52,915 nt of DNA from an uncultured Petrimonas sp. (GTDB lineage Bacteria > Bacteroidota > Bacteroidia > Bacteroidales > Dysgonomonadaceae): the NCBI GenBank assembly GCA_934621705.1, contig CAKTUP010000001.1:1-52915 (forward strand), read 5' to 3'. Of the stretch, positions 44,089 through 51,786 are shown one piece after another. Within the stretch, counting starts at the first letter, position 1, and every line of letters begins with the position of its first letter. The position numbers and the translations under genes are program-made. The notes beneath the pieces were generated by a model. That model made no database searches and had not been told where the DNA came from. It saw only the letters and a list, made by a program, of their open reading frames with translations.

Positions 44089-46491
44089 ATGACTAAAAAA
44101 TTGTACCTTTCTTTTATCGGCCTGTTCGCGGGCTTTCTTATTGCTTTTTCACAACAGAACAACATATTCAGCGGAACGGTTACCGACGAAAACAACGAAA
44201 AACTCATCGGAGCCACTGTTTATTTTGAAGAATTGGGTATCGGAAGCGATACCGATGTTTTAGGCAACTTTCAAGTGGGCGATATCCCCGACGGACGCCA
44301 CACGGTAATAGTCAGCTACGTTGGCTATCAACCGGCCTCCAAAGAAATTGATTTTCAGAAAGGGAAGAATGAAAAAGAAGATTTTTGCCTGAAAGAAGAC
44401 GGCAGAATGCTGCTCGAAGTAGAAGTGTTTGGTGTTCGGCGCGAACGTCCTGAGAAAATTGAAGCGCTCACCCGCATTCCGCTTCGCTTAGACGAGCAGG
44501 TACAAAGCGTATCGGTTGTTTCGCAGAAAATGATTACCGAACAAGGCGCTATGACACTCAACGATGCGGTGCGTAACGCGCCCGGCCTGGGAACGTTCGC
44601 CACATACGGCAACACATCTGAAAGCATTTCTTCGCGCGGTTATCGAGGTATTCCTGTGGTGAAAAACGGAGTGCGCATCCATTCCGATTTTCGGGGTCAG
44701 GGCTTTCTGTCTGATATGCAGGGTGTGGAGACAATTCAGGTGTTGCGCGGTTCGGCATCCATTGCTCAGGGAATGGGCAACGATGTGGGGTCGGGAGGTG
44801 GCGTGGTGAACATTGCCACGAAAACGCCCCGGTTCATCAATGCCGGAAATGTAGGCTTGCGTGTCGGAAGCTGGGGACAATTTCGTCCCACCTTCGATAT
44901 TCAGCGCGTGTTGGACACGCGGGGAAAAACAGCTTTTCGTATCAACGGGGCATACGAGCGGGCGGATAATTACCGGGTTCACGTATCGAAAGATCGTTTT
45001 TACGCGAATCCCTCGTTCGCGTGGCATCCCGACCACAAAACCCGATTGGTGCTGGAGATGGATTACCTGCACGATTCGCGCACTCCCGATCAGGGAACGG
45101 TAAACCTGAGCGCCGACAGCGTGAACAATATCTACGCCATGCCTTTCGATAAGTTTCTGGGTTTCACAACCGACAGGCAGATAAGCAACACATTAACCTA
45201 TCTGGCGCACCTGAACAGGGATCTCGGAAATGGATTCAGCGTAAGGGTAGCCTACGCCGGCTCCGCTTTACATTCGAACAGTGTGAGGGCGCACGCATTG
45301 GCATTGAAGAGCGCATCGAAAACGGGCGAGTACAACCTGCGTTCGCGAAGATACAGCGGAAGCGGACGTGACGATAAAAACGGCGTGTTTCAACTCGATT
45401 TGATGGGAAAAGACATTTACACGGGCGCCATCAAACACACGTTCAACATGGGATTCGATTATCGCTGGTCAGACGTTTCAACCGCGAGCACCAATGCCGT
45501 CACGATTGACACCATTGATGTGCTGAAACCGATTCCGAACGTTACGCCTCAGGCAAATCTTGTTTATGCAGCTCCCGTTACATCGCAGGAATATGCCTAC
45601 GGTTTGCTGCTACAAGAAGTAATGACGCTCAACAGCTACCTGAAAGTATCGCTCGGATTGCGGTACAGTCAGGTAAGCGGGATGAGCAACAACACGGTTT
45701 CGGCCACGGGCGGCGATGTTTGGGACCCGCTGTTCGGAATTATCGTAACGCCTTTTAACGATTTCAATGTTTTTGCGTCATACACCACCACAACATCGCT
45801 TCGGGGAGCGAGCAACCTGCTCGAAGATAAAATAACGCCCGTTGGCCCGACGCGGGAGAGGCAGTTCGAAACCGGATTCAAAAGCGAATGGTTTGATAAC
45901 CGCCTTCGTTTCAGCGCTACTTATTTTCACATCAAAAACAACAACCTTACGTATGCCACGCTGGACGAAGCCGGAAACAATACCGGTTACTACATAAAGG
46001 CCGGAAACCTGAAAAGGGAAGGACTTGAACTGGAACTGACGGGAAAGCTGCTGAAGAATATGGACGTTGTGCTGGGCTATTCCTACCTGGACGCGTCGTA
46101 TCACGACAGCCCGTATTACCACGAAGGCTCATCTCCCATGAACACAGCCAATCATACAGCCAACGCATGGCTCAACTACACGGTTTTTGACGGGATTTTT
46201 CGTAATTTATCCTTCGGAATGGGGGCATATTTCGTGGGCGAACGGCCGTTTGCGGAGTACACCTACAAGGTTTTGCCGGGGCACAACGTGCAGGCAAACA
46301 CACCGCCGTTTATGGCAAAGCCTTTCACCACGCTGAACCTGCAGATGGGTTATAGGTTGAAAAACTACCACGTAAGGGCATTCGTGAATAATTTATTGAA
46401 CTCTACCGGGTACACGGCGTATTATCGGGGTGGCTACCTGAACCCTACCGACCCGAGGAATTTCGCGGTAGCGGTGAATTATCAGTATTAG
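44089..46491 (+). CDS. TonB-dependent siderophore-type receptor
   Basis: An 800-residue outer-membrane receptor. It has a signal peptide (to about AFSQQ), a CarboxypepD-reg-like domain (FSGTVTDENNEKLIGATVYFEELGIG), a plug domain with IPLRLDEQVQSVSVVSQKMITEQGAMTLNDAVRNAPGL and VETIQVLRGSASIAQGMG, and a C-terminal beta-barrel ending FAVAVNYQY. The plug resembles FhuA/FecA-type ferric siderophore receptors. It is followed by a PepSY-like membrane protein, a pairing common for iron reduction or uptake. The ligand is not known. Confidence 0.93.
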   Translation: MTKKLYLSFIGLFAGFLIAFSQQNNIFSGTVTDENNEKLIGATVYFEELGIGSDTDVLGNFQVGDIPDGRHTVIVSYVGYQPASKEIDFQKGKNEKEDFCLKEDGRMLLEVEVFGVRRERPEKIEALTRIPLRLDEQVQSVSVVSQKMITEQGAMTLNDAVRNAPGLGTFATYGNTSESISSRGYRGIPVVKNGVRIHSDFRGQGFLSDMQGVETIQVLRGSASIAQGMGNDVGSGGGVVNIATKTPRFINAGNVGLRVGSWGQFRPTFDIQRVLDTRGKTAFRINGAYERADNYRVHVSKDRFYANPSFAWHPDHKTRLVLEMDYLHDSRTPDQGTVNLSADSVNNIYAMPFDKFLGFTTDRQISNTLTYLAHLNRDLGNGFSVRVAYAGSALHSNSVRAHALALKSASKTGEYNLRSRRYSGSGRDDKNGVFQLDLMGKDIYTGAIKHTFNMGFDYRWSDVSTASTNAVTIDTIDVLKPIPNVTPQANLVYAAPVTSQEYAYGLLLQEVMTLNSYLKVSLGLRYSQVSGMSNNTVSATGGDVWDPLFGIIVTPFNDFNVFASYTTTTSLRGASNLLEDKITPVGPTRERQFETGFKSEWFDNRLRFSATYFHIKNNNLTYATLDEAGNNTGYYIKAGNLKREGLELELTGKLLKNMDVVLGYSYLDASYHDSPYYHEGSSPMNTANHTANAWLNYTVFDGIFRNLSFGMGAYFVGERPFAEYTYKVLPGHNVQANTPPFMAKPFTTLNLQMGYRLKNYHVRAFVNNLLNSTGYTAYYRGGYLNPTDPRNFAVAVNYQY

Positions 46492-46510
46492 GGCGTTAAG
46501 CCAAGAACAA

Positions 46511-46564
46511 CCCTAAACATCAAACATCAAACATCAAACATCAAACGTTAACATCAAACATTTT
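46511..46564. repeat. Heptad array between the TonB receptor and PepSY-like gene
   Basis: CCCTAAA, then four CATCAAA units, a six-base CGTTAA, and another CATCAAA, reaching the next gene's start within a few bases. The repeat is nearly perfect here. Confidence 0.7.
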
Positions 46565-46565
46565 T

Positions 46566-47087
46566 ATGCAAAATAAATCAACCAACATCTACCACATTAT
46601 GCGGGTATTGCACCGCGATATCGGTTTTCTGACCATAGGTTTAACCATTGTGTACGCGCTGAGCGGCATGCTGCTTATTTACCGCAACACCGATTTTTTA
46701 AAAGTGAACAAAACTGAGCAAATGCAACTGGAAACCGGTCTGAATGGCGGAAATTTAGGCTCACAGCTTCGCATCCGGGCGTTTAACGTGGAGCGCGAAG
46801 AAGGTTCCAACATCTTTTTCAAAGAAGGCGTTTACGATGCCGAAACCGGAATGGCCACCGTTACACGGAAAGTGTACATTTCGCCGTTGGATAAACTGGT
46901 GAATTTGCACAAAGTTACTGGCGCCAGCAACGTGTCGGTTATAGCGCTTGTTTACGGATTTATGCTTACGTTTCTGGCGGTTTCGTCGCTGTTTATGTTT
47001 AAATTTGGCAGCCGGAAAAACAAACGGGGATTGGCGCTGATTGCGGTGAGCGTTGTGATGACGATCGTGATTGTGATGCTGGTGTGA
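46566..47087 (+). CDS. Small PepSY-associated membrane protein
   Basis: A 173-residue membrane protein. The N-terminal helix region HIMRVLHRDIGFLTIGLTIVYALSGMLLIYR with a following helix pair near the C-terminus (VSVIALVYGFMLTFLAVSSLFMF and ALIAVSVVMTIVIVMLV) fits PepSY-type transmembrane proteins, here in a short three-helix form. LHKVTGASN carries a possible haem- or metal-binding His. Relatives next to siderophore receptors are thought to be ferric-siderophore reductases, which is inference here. Confidence 0.82.
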   Translation: MQNKSTNIYHIMRVLHRDIGFLTIGLTIVYALSGMLLIYRNTDFLKVNKTEQMQLETGLNGGNLGSQLRIRAFNVEREEGSNIFFKEGVYDAETGMATVTRKVYISPLDKLVNLHKVTGASNVSVIALVYGFMLTFLAVSSLFMFKFGSRKNKRGLALIAVSVVMTIVIVMLV

Positions 47088-47095
47088 ATATCCGG

Positions 47096-47704
47096 TCAGT
47101 GATTCTGTAAATCCACGTCTTCAATCGAAATAATTCGTTTGGAGATTGCGTAAATAGTTAGCCCCGACTGGCTTCGAATACCGGTTTTGGTAGTGATGTT
47201 TTTTCGATGCGTAACCACCGTGTGAACGCTGATATGGAGCGAATCGGCAATTTCCTTGTTGGAATATCCGTGAACCAGTTTGGTAAGCACATCGAGTTCC
47301 CTGTCGGTGAGGTTATCGTCGTTTGAAGTAGCTTTCAATTCGTTGTTGTTGCCCGCTTTTTGCAGTTTGGAGAGCACCTGTTCCACGGTATCGAAAATGG
47401 TAAACGACGCGTCCAGCAGCGCCAGCGAATTATTGTCCACAATACCTAAATTAATGCCCACGATGGAGAATTCGGGATGATTTTTTCGGATCCGTTTCAC
47501 TTCTTTCTCCCGATTTACCAGCAACAACGGATTGGTGATCAATACATCCAGCTTTTTGGAATGCAGCGTGGCTTCCAGATCTTCCAGCGAATTTGGTTTA
47601 CAGATGACGCAATCCAAATCCGATTGCGAAAGCACCGCGTGCAACCCTTCGTAAATAATGGGCGAATGCACCATCACGGCAATATGTAACCGTTGCCTGT
47701 TCAT
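47096..47704 (-). CDS. LuxR-type regulator with degenerate receiver (pseudo-receiver)
   Basis: A 202-residue two-domain regulator. The C-terminal GerE helix-turn-helix is intact: LTDRELDVLTKLVHGYSNKEIADSLHISVHTVVTHRKN. The N-terminal receiver-like domain lacks phosphorylation residues: the acidic pair is replaced (VMVHSP) and the phosphoacceptor position in LDVLITNPLLL is Asn58. It is therefore likely controlled without phosphorylation. Its start overlaps the hemerythrin gene by 4 bases, so the two proteins are made together and probably function together. Confidence 0.88.
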   Translation of the reverse strand: MNRQRLHIAVMVHSPIIYEGLHAVLSQSDLDCVICKPNSLEDLEATLHSKKLDVLITNPLLLVNREKEVKRIRKNHPEFSIVGINLGIVDNNSLALLDASFTIFDTVEQVLSKLQKAGNNNELKATSNDDNLTDRELDVLTKLVHGYSNKEIADSLHISVHTVVTHRKNITTKTGIRSQSGLTIYAISKRIISIEDVDLQNH

Positions 47705-48402
47705 ACCCGCTCCATATTATACCCGAACGGAATCAAAATGGTTTCTTCGATGAGCGAGTGGATATACAGGTCGTATTCCAGCTCGTAGAGCGAGAAAAGC
47801 AGTTTTCGCCGCAGGTTTAAATCGCTGTCAATGGTTACGTATTTCAGTAACAGGTTTTTTATGTCCTTCAGCTTCAGTTCGATATCGGTGTGGTGTTCGC
47901 TGTATTCCTTGGCTGAATATAAGTCGTTTTTGATGTTTTCGCGGTTACCGATCAGTTCGATGAAATAAGGAAAGGCCACCGTGTCTTCGTAATCCAGGTG
48001 CTCGATAACTTCGGTAAAATATTCGTTGAAAAACTCTTCCAGCAGTTTTAACTCCTTTTCGGGATGATTTTCCTGCAGCTGCCTGATGTATGAACTTATC
48101 TGCGGGTATTTATCGTGGCGGTAGTAATCGTGGCTGTTTCTCAGGAAAGCGATCACCCGTTTTACATCGTCAAGCGAATCTATGGGATTGTCTTTCGGTT
48201 TGAAGCCGTTATACAGATTGGCCACCGAAACAAAAAGCTTTTCGCTGATCCCTTTTTCGGCGCACAGTTGGGCAACCGTGAGGTCATCTACCCGGAAATC
48301 GATATCGAAATGCTGCATCATCAACAACAGCGACGGGTTCTCTTCAATTAAACCGAACAGCTTCATCCCCGGTTTTATATAGGTTCGCGAAACGTTGTAC
48401 AT
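47701..48402 (-). CDS. Hemerythrin-like di-iron protein
   Basis: A 233-residue protein with a roughly 75-residue N-terminal part resembling the ScdA/RIC leader (LFGLIEENPSLLLMMQHFDIDFRV, TVAQLCAEKGI) and a C-terminal hemerythrin four-helix bundle. Candidate di-iron ligands are His in RNSHDYYRHDKY, His and Glu in EVIEHLDYEDT, the pair in SEHHTDIE, and His and Glu in YIHSLIEETILIPF. Such proteins sense or carry oxygen or NO, or help repair iron centres. TATCTTTG at 48453-48460 on this strand is the probable -7 element; a heptad array lies between it and the start. Confidence 0.88.
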   Translation of the reverse strand: MYNVSRTYIKPGMKLFGLIEENPSLLLMMQHFDIDFRVDDLTVAQLCAEKGISEKLFVSVANLYNGFKPKDNPIDSLDDVKRVIAFLRNSHDYYRHDKYPQISSYIRQLQENHPEKELKLLEEFFNEYFTEVIEHLDYEDTVAFPYFIELIGNRENIKNDLYSAKEYSEHHTDIELKLKDIKNLLLKYVTIDSDLNLRRKLLFSLYELEYDLYIHSLIEETILIPFGYNMERV

Positions 48403-48406
48403 AATT

Positions 48407-48441
48407 GTTAGTTCTGAGTTTTCAGTTTTTAGTTCTGAGTG
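48407..48441. repeat. Heptad array in the hemerythrin leader
   Basis: Five seven-base units, GTTAGTT, CTGAGTT, TTCAGTT, TTTAGTT and CTGAGTG, ending four bases before the hemerythrin start codon and downstream of its predicted -7 element, so it would be transcribed in the 5' leader. Confidence 0.7.
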
Positions 48442-48611
48442 GTTTGCGTGTGCAAAGATACGTGTTTTTGTTTAGATTGGTTCTAAGTAAGGTGAATGGA
48501 TGTCCGCGAAGTGATTTCGAATCGCCCCGTGAGTTTAATAATTTACACCCAAACTTCTTTCCCGGTCTTGATTTTTATGGCTATTTTTGCATTTCGAAAG
48601 AAATAGTAATT

Positions 48612-49151
48612 ATGCAGGATTTCAACTCACTTCTTATCAATCGGCGGAGTTACCGAAAATATACGGACGAACCCTTATCGGGCGATGAAGTTCAACTTAT
48701 TCTGGAAGCCGCGCTGCTTTCGCCCACGTCCAAAAACAAGCATTCGTGGGAGTTTGTGGTGGTGGAAGACAAGGAAATGCTCGCCAAGCTCTCCAACTGC
48801 AAGCCGCACAGCGCCGGTTTTGTGGCCGATGCGGCATTGGCGGTAGTGGTTGTCGGCAATCCGCTGGAAGCCGATCCGTGGATAGAAGACGCGTCCATTG
48901 CTGCCATCAATATGCAACTGCAAGCCGAAGAGCTGAACATCGGCAGTTGCTGGGTTCAGGTTCGCGGGCGCGAATTTTCGGAAACCGTGACGTCGGGAGA
49001 ATACATCAACGATGTGCTCGATATCCCCATGCCGCTGGAAGTGCTGTGCATCGTTTCTTTCGGGAAAAAAGTGAAGCAACGTTCGCCCAACATCACAGAT
49101 AACTTGTTGTGGGAGAAGATGCATATTGGCAAGTATAGAATTAATGCATAA
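48612..49151 (+). CDS. Nitroreductase-family flavoprotein
   Basis: A 179-residue FMN-dependent oxidoreductase of the nitroreductase family. FMN phosphate contacts are expected in the N-terminal RRSYRKYTDEPLSG, and the central AALLSPTSKNKHSWEFVVVED and the later GSCWVQVRGREF fit the fold. The ATG at 48612 is chosen; the upstream frame from 48405 is not credible. The last codons and stop of the gene are part of the heptad array that follows (NA-stop). The physiological substrate is unknown. Confidence 0.9.
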   Translation: MQDFNSLLINRRSYRKYTDEPLSGDEVQLILEAALLSPTSKNKHSWEFVVVEDKEMLAKLSNCKPHSAGFVADAALAVVVVGNPLEADPWIEDASIAAINMQLQAEELNIGSCWVQVRGREFSETVTSGEYINDVLDIPMPLEVLCIVSFGKKVKQRSPNITDNLLWEKMHIGKYRINA

Positions 49152-49177
49152 TTAAGAATGCATAATGCATAATTTTG
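49143..49177. repeat. Heptad array starting in the nitroreductase stop region
   Basis: Five units: AATGCAT, AATTAAG, AATGCAT, AATGCAT, AATTTTG. The first two units contain the last codons and stop of the nitroreductase gene. The 19 bases 49148-49166 are identical to 22006-22024. Confidence 0.75.
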
Positions 49178-49186
49178 GGGGCTGTA

Positions 49187-49277
49187 CCCCATCACCCATC
49201 TCCCATCACCCATCATCCATCATCCATCATCCATCATCCATCATCCATCACCCATCACCCATCACCCATCACCCATC
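49187..49277. repeat. Thirteen-unit heptad array before kdsC
   Basis: Thirteen consecutive seven-base units, ACCCATC or ATCCATC with CCCCATC and TCCCATC at the start. A block of five identical ATCCATC copies sits inside two blocks of ACCCATC. It ends 11 bases before kdsC. The high purity suggests recent expansion and makes copy-number change likely. Confidence 0.85.
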
Positions 49278-49288
49278 AATCTCAATAT

Positions 49289-49810
49289 ATGAGCGCAATC
49301 AATTACGATCTCACCAAAATAAAATCTTTCATTTTCGATGTGGACGGCGTTTTATCCCGTCAAACCGTAACGCTGGCCGAAGACGGACAACCGATGCGCT
49401 CGACCAACGTGCGCGATGGGTATGCCATTCATCACGCCGTAAGGTCAGGGTTGGATGTGGCCGTTATCACCGGCGGACGGTCCGAAATCGTGCGGCATCG
49501 CTTGGAGTCGCTGGGCGTGAAGCACATTTACCTGAAATCGTACGACAAAACCGAGCAACTGAAAGAATACATGGATGCCACCGGATTCAAGCCGGAAGAA
49601 ATCATGTACGTGGGCGACGATATTATCGATTACCTGGTTATGAAGCAGGTGGGATTGCCCGTGGCTCCTGCCGATGCCTGCCCCGAAATCAAGGAAATAT
49701 CGCTGTACATTTCTCCCGTAATCGGCGGCGAAGGCGTTGCCCGCGATGTTATTGAACAGGTAATGAAAGTTCAGGGCAAATGGATGGTAAACGATGCGTT
49801 TTACTGGTAA
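49289..49810 (+). CDS. kdsC: 3-deoxy-D-manno-octulosonate 8-phosphate phosphatase (KdsC-type HAD)
   Basis: A 173-residue HAD phosphatase that hydrolyses KDO-8-phosphate in LPS core synthesis. Motif I is FDVDGVLS with the nucleophile Asp, motif II lies in VAVITGGRSE and motif IV in VGDDIIDYLVM. The small cap-less form and length fit KdsC. The start at 49289 is right after the heptad array; a frame beginning at 49175 would translate the repeat (PSSITHH-type repeats) and is rejected. Confidence 0.92.
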   Translation: MSAINYDLTKIKSFIFDVDGVLSRQTVTLAEDGQPMRSTNVRDGYAIHHAVRSGLDVAVITGGRSEIVRHRLESLGVKHIYLKSYDKTEQLKEYMDATGFKPEEIMYVGDDIIDYLVMKQVGLPVAPADACPEIKEISLYISPVIGGEGVARDVIEQVMKVQGKWMVNDAFYW

Positions 49811-49985
49811 ACGAAAATAGTTGAAAAATAATATTTCGAATCTTTTTATTTCAGTTCTGTTTTTGTTTCTCGTTTTTTAATGAAAATCACACTCTTTTGT
49901 TACGAAAAAGTAGCGTTGAGTTATAAATCGATTCTTTATCGAAGTAGTTTTAAATAACTTATGCATAAAATTTAACGCAGAAAAG

Positions 49986-50016
49986 TTGAAAATGATTGAA
50001 ACATAAACTAATTTTG
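49986..50016 (+). promoter_or_regulatory. Bacteroidota-type promoter of the ferredoxin oxidoreductase operon
   Basis: TTG (49986-49988) and TAATTTTG (50009-50016) are exactly 20 bases apart, 31 bases before the first gene. Confidence 0.75.
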
Positions 50017-50047
50017 CGAAAACCAACAAAAACCACACAAATAAGAA

Positions 50048-50281
50048 ATGGCAAAAGTACAAGGTTATGTAGTTGTTAATACGCAGCGTTGCAAAGGATG
50101 CAATCTTTGCGTTGTGTCATGTCCCACGGACGTGCTTGAATTGCAGCCGCGCGAAGTGAATGATCGCGGTTATCATTACGTTTACATGAAAACTCCCGAA
50201 GAGTGCATCGGTTGCTTCAATTGTGGAACCGTCTGTCCCGAAGGGTGCTTAACCGTTTATCGGAAGCGGGTGGAAAAGTAG
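50048..50281 (+). CDS. korD: 2-oxoacid:ferredoxin oxidoreductase, delta (ferredoxin-like) subunit
   Basis: A 77-residue subunit with two [4Fe-4S] motifs: CKGCNLCVVSCPTDVLEL and CIGCFNCGTVCPEGCLTV. It carries electrons from the TPP centre to external ferredoxin. First gene of the four-subunit operon. The substrate (2-oxoglutarate or branched-chain 2-oxoacid) cannot be settled; relatives in Bacteroides are annotated both as Kor and Vor. Confidence 0.92.
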   Translation: MAKVQGYVVVNTQRCKGCNLCVVSCPTDVLELQPREVNDRGYHYVYMKTPEECIGCFNCGTVCPEGCLTVYRKRVEK

Positions 50282-50301
50282 AGACGCGATTAATCGCGTC
50301 T
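50282..50301. repeat. Perfect 20-bp palindrome between korD and korA
   Basis: AGACGCGATT followed by its exact complement AATCGCGTCT. It begins two bases after the korD stop codon. The element resembles a palindrome I recall as widespread in Bacteroidota and some other genomes; it could act in RNA as a hairpin affecting relative subunit expression. Confidence 0.75.
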
Positions 50302-50379
50302 GCGAAGAATTCACTGCCGCAAATGACTAAAATTTAAGTCTTATACTAAGTAGAAAATCAAAAAACTGAAAATTACATT

Positions 50380-51465
50380 ATGACAGAAGACGTAACATTG
50401 ATGAAGGGAAACGAAGCTGTCGCGTACGCGGCCATCCGCTACGGCGTTGACGGATACTTCGGATATCCCATTACCCCGCAATCCGAAATTATAGAAACAC
50501 TTATGGAAGCCGCTCCCTGGAAAACAACAGGAATGGTGGTGCTTCAGGCCGAGAGCGAAGTGGCCGCCATTAATATGGTTTACGGCGGCGCTGCCTGCGG
50601 AAAATATTCCATGACCACATCGTCGAGCCCGGGCATAAGCCTTAAGCAGGAAGGAATTTCCTACCTGGCCGGCGCCGAACTTCCCTGCCTTATCGTGAAC
50701 GTACAGCGCGGCGGTCCCGGACTGGGAACTATTCAGCCGTCGCAATCCGATTATTTTCAGACCGTAAAGGGTGGGGGACACGGCGATTACCGATTGATTA
50801 CGCTGGCACCCAATTCCGTACAGGAAATGGCCGATTTTGTATCGTTGGGTTTCGATTTGGCTTTCAAATACCGCAATCCGGCCATGATACTTACTGATGG
50901 CGTTATCGGGCAGATGATGGAAAAAGTGAAACTTCCCGAATACAAACGCCGCCGCACCGAACAGGAAATTCGCGAGCAATGCCCGTGGGCAACGCTGGGA
51001 AAAACAAAAGACAGAGAACCCAACATCATCACGTCGCTGGAATTGGATGCGGCGTTGATGGAGAAAAACAACGATCGTTTTCAGGCAAAATACCGGATAA
51101 TTGAGCAGGAAGAAGTTCGATACGAAGAATTTCAGTGCGAAGATGCCGAATACTTGCTGGTGGCTTTCGGTTCCGCAGCACGTATTTGTCTTAAAACCAT
51201 CGATTTGGCAAGACAGGAAGGAATAAAAGTTGGCCTGCTTCGTCCCATCACATTGTGGCCTTTCCCCAGCAAGATACTCAATGAATATGCCGGAAAAGCG
51301 AAAGGTATGCTCACCGTTGAACTCAACGCCGGACAAATGGTGGAAGATGTTCGACTGGCCGTGAACGGAAAAGTTCCCGTGGAACACTACGGACGTTTGG
51401 GTGGAATTGTTCCCACTCCCGACGGAGTACTGGATGCGTTGAAGGAAAAAATTGTAAATCAATAG
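50380..51465 (+). CDS. korA: 2-oxoacid:ferredoxin oxidoreductase, alpha subunit
   Basis: A 361-residue subunit containing the pyrimidine-binding part of the TPP site. Early residues EAVAYAAIRYGVDGYFGYPITPQSEI are diagnostic for the KorA/VorB group. LIVNVQRGGPGLGTIQPSQSDYF follows, and the C-terminal half has the transketolase-like VGLLRPITLWPFP. In Bacteroides relatives it is often called VorB (3-methyl-2-oxobutanoate). It follows the palindrome by 79 bases. Confidence 0.93.
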   Translation: MTEDVTLMKGNEAVAYAAIRYGVDGYFGYPITPQSEIIETLMEAAPWKTTGMVVLQAESEVAAINMVYGGAACGKYSMTTSSSPGISLKQEGISYLAGAELPCLIVNVQRGGPGLGTIQPSQSDYFQTVKGGGHGDYRLITLAPNSVQEMADFVSLGFDLAFKYRNPAMILTDGVIGQMMEKVKLPEYKRRRTEQEIREQCPWATLGKTKDREPNIITSLELDAALMEKNNDRFQAKYRIIEQEEVRYEEFQCEDAEYLLVAFGSAARICLKTIDLARQEGIKVGLLRPITLWPFPSKILNEYAGKAKGMLTVELNAGQMVEDVRLAVNGKVPVEHYGRLGGIVPTPDGVLDALKEKIVNQ

Positions 51466-51617
51466 TAATTCGATAGATATTCAGTTGTAATTCGTTGTTT
51501 CGATAAATATTTCAACGCCGCAACCAATTACGATTGAATAACGGCGTAACCAAATAGCGCGAAGCAAATTACAATCAATAAACCGAATAATTAATTATTA
51601 CACAAACATAAATAACC

Positions 51618-51779
51618 GTGAGCCCCAAATTACAACAATTATTTTCGATGCTGTTTTTGTTTTTCTTTATAGCAACAATAGTCGTTTATTTTGTTTCAGA
51701 CAAAAACATGAAATTAACCTGGATTACAGGAGCTTGCGCCCTTGTTTGTTATTTTCTATACAGATTCTCAAAAAGATAA
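51618..51779 (+). CDS. Possible small membrane protein inside the Kor operon
   Basis: A 53-residue frame with a GTG start at 51618 (ATG alternative at 51648). It has two hydrophobic segments, LFLFFFIATIVVYFV (about residues 13-26) and ITGACALVCYFLY (about 36-48), separated by DKNMKLTW and ending in a basic tail RFSKR. It finishes 7 bases before korB. There is no family match I know. Real translation is unproven, but the two-helix layout in an otherwise empty spacer is suggestive. Confidence 0.5.
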   Translation: MSPKLQQLFSMLFLFFFIATIVVYFVSDKNMKLTWITGACALVCYFLYRFSKR

Positions 51780-51786
51780 AACTATT

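Noticed and set aside
48405..48611. Extended N-terminus of the nitroreductase
   Set aside because: The extra 69 residues cover the heptad array and promoter region and do not resemble the family; the normal N-terminus starts at 48612.
49187..49277. CRISPR-like direct repeat array
   Set aside because: The repeat unit is seven bases with no spacers between copies, so it is a simple tandem repeat.
49175..49288. N-terminal extension of KdsC with His-Pro-Ser repeats
   Set aside because: It is the translation of the heptad array; the HAD domain begins just after the ATG at 49289.
50341..51462. Reverse-strand 373-codon frame opposite korA
   Set aside because: Antisense of a conserved enzyme gene with no independent start signal or family match.
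51466..51617. Another heptad array in the korA-korB gap
   Set aside because: Some seven-base spacing of AATTAC-like words is visible, but the register is ambiguous and not better than chance by eye.
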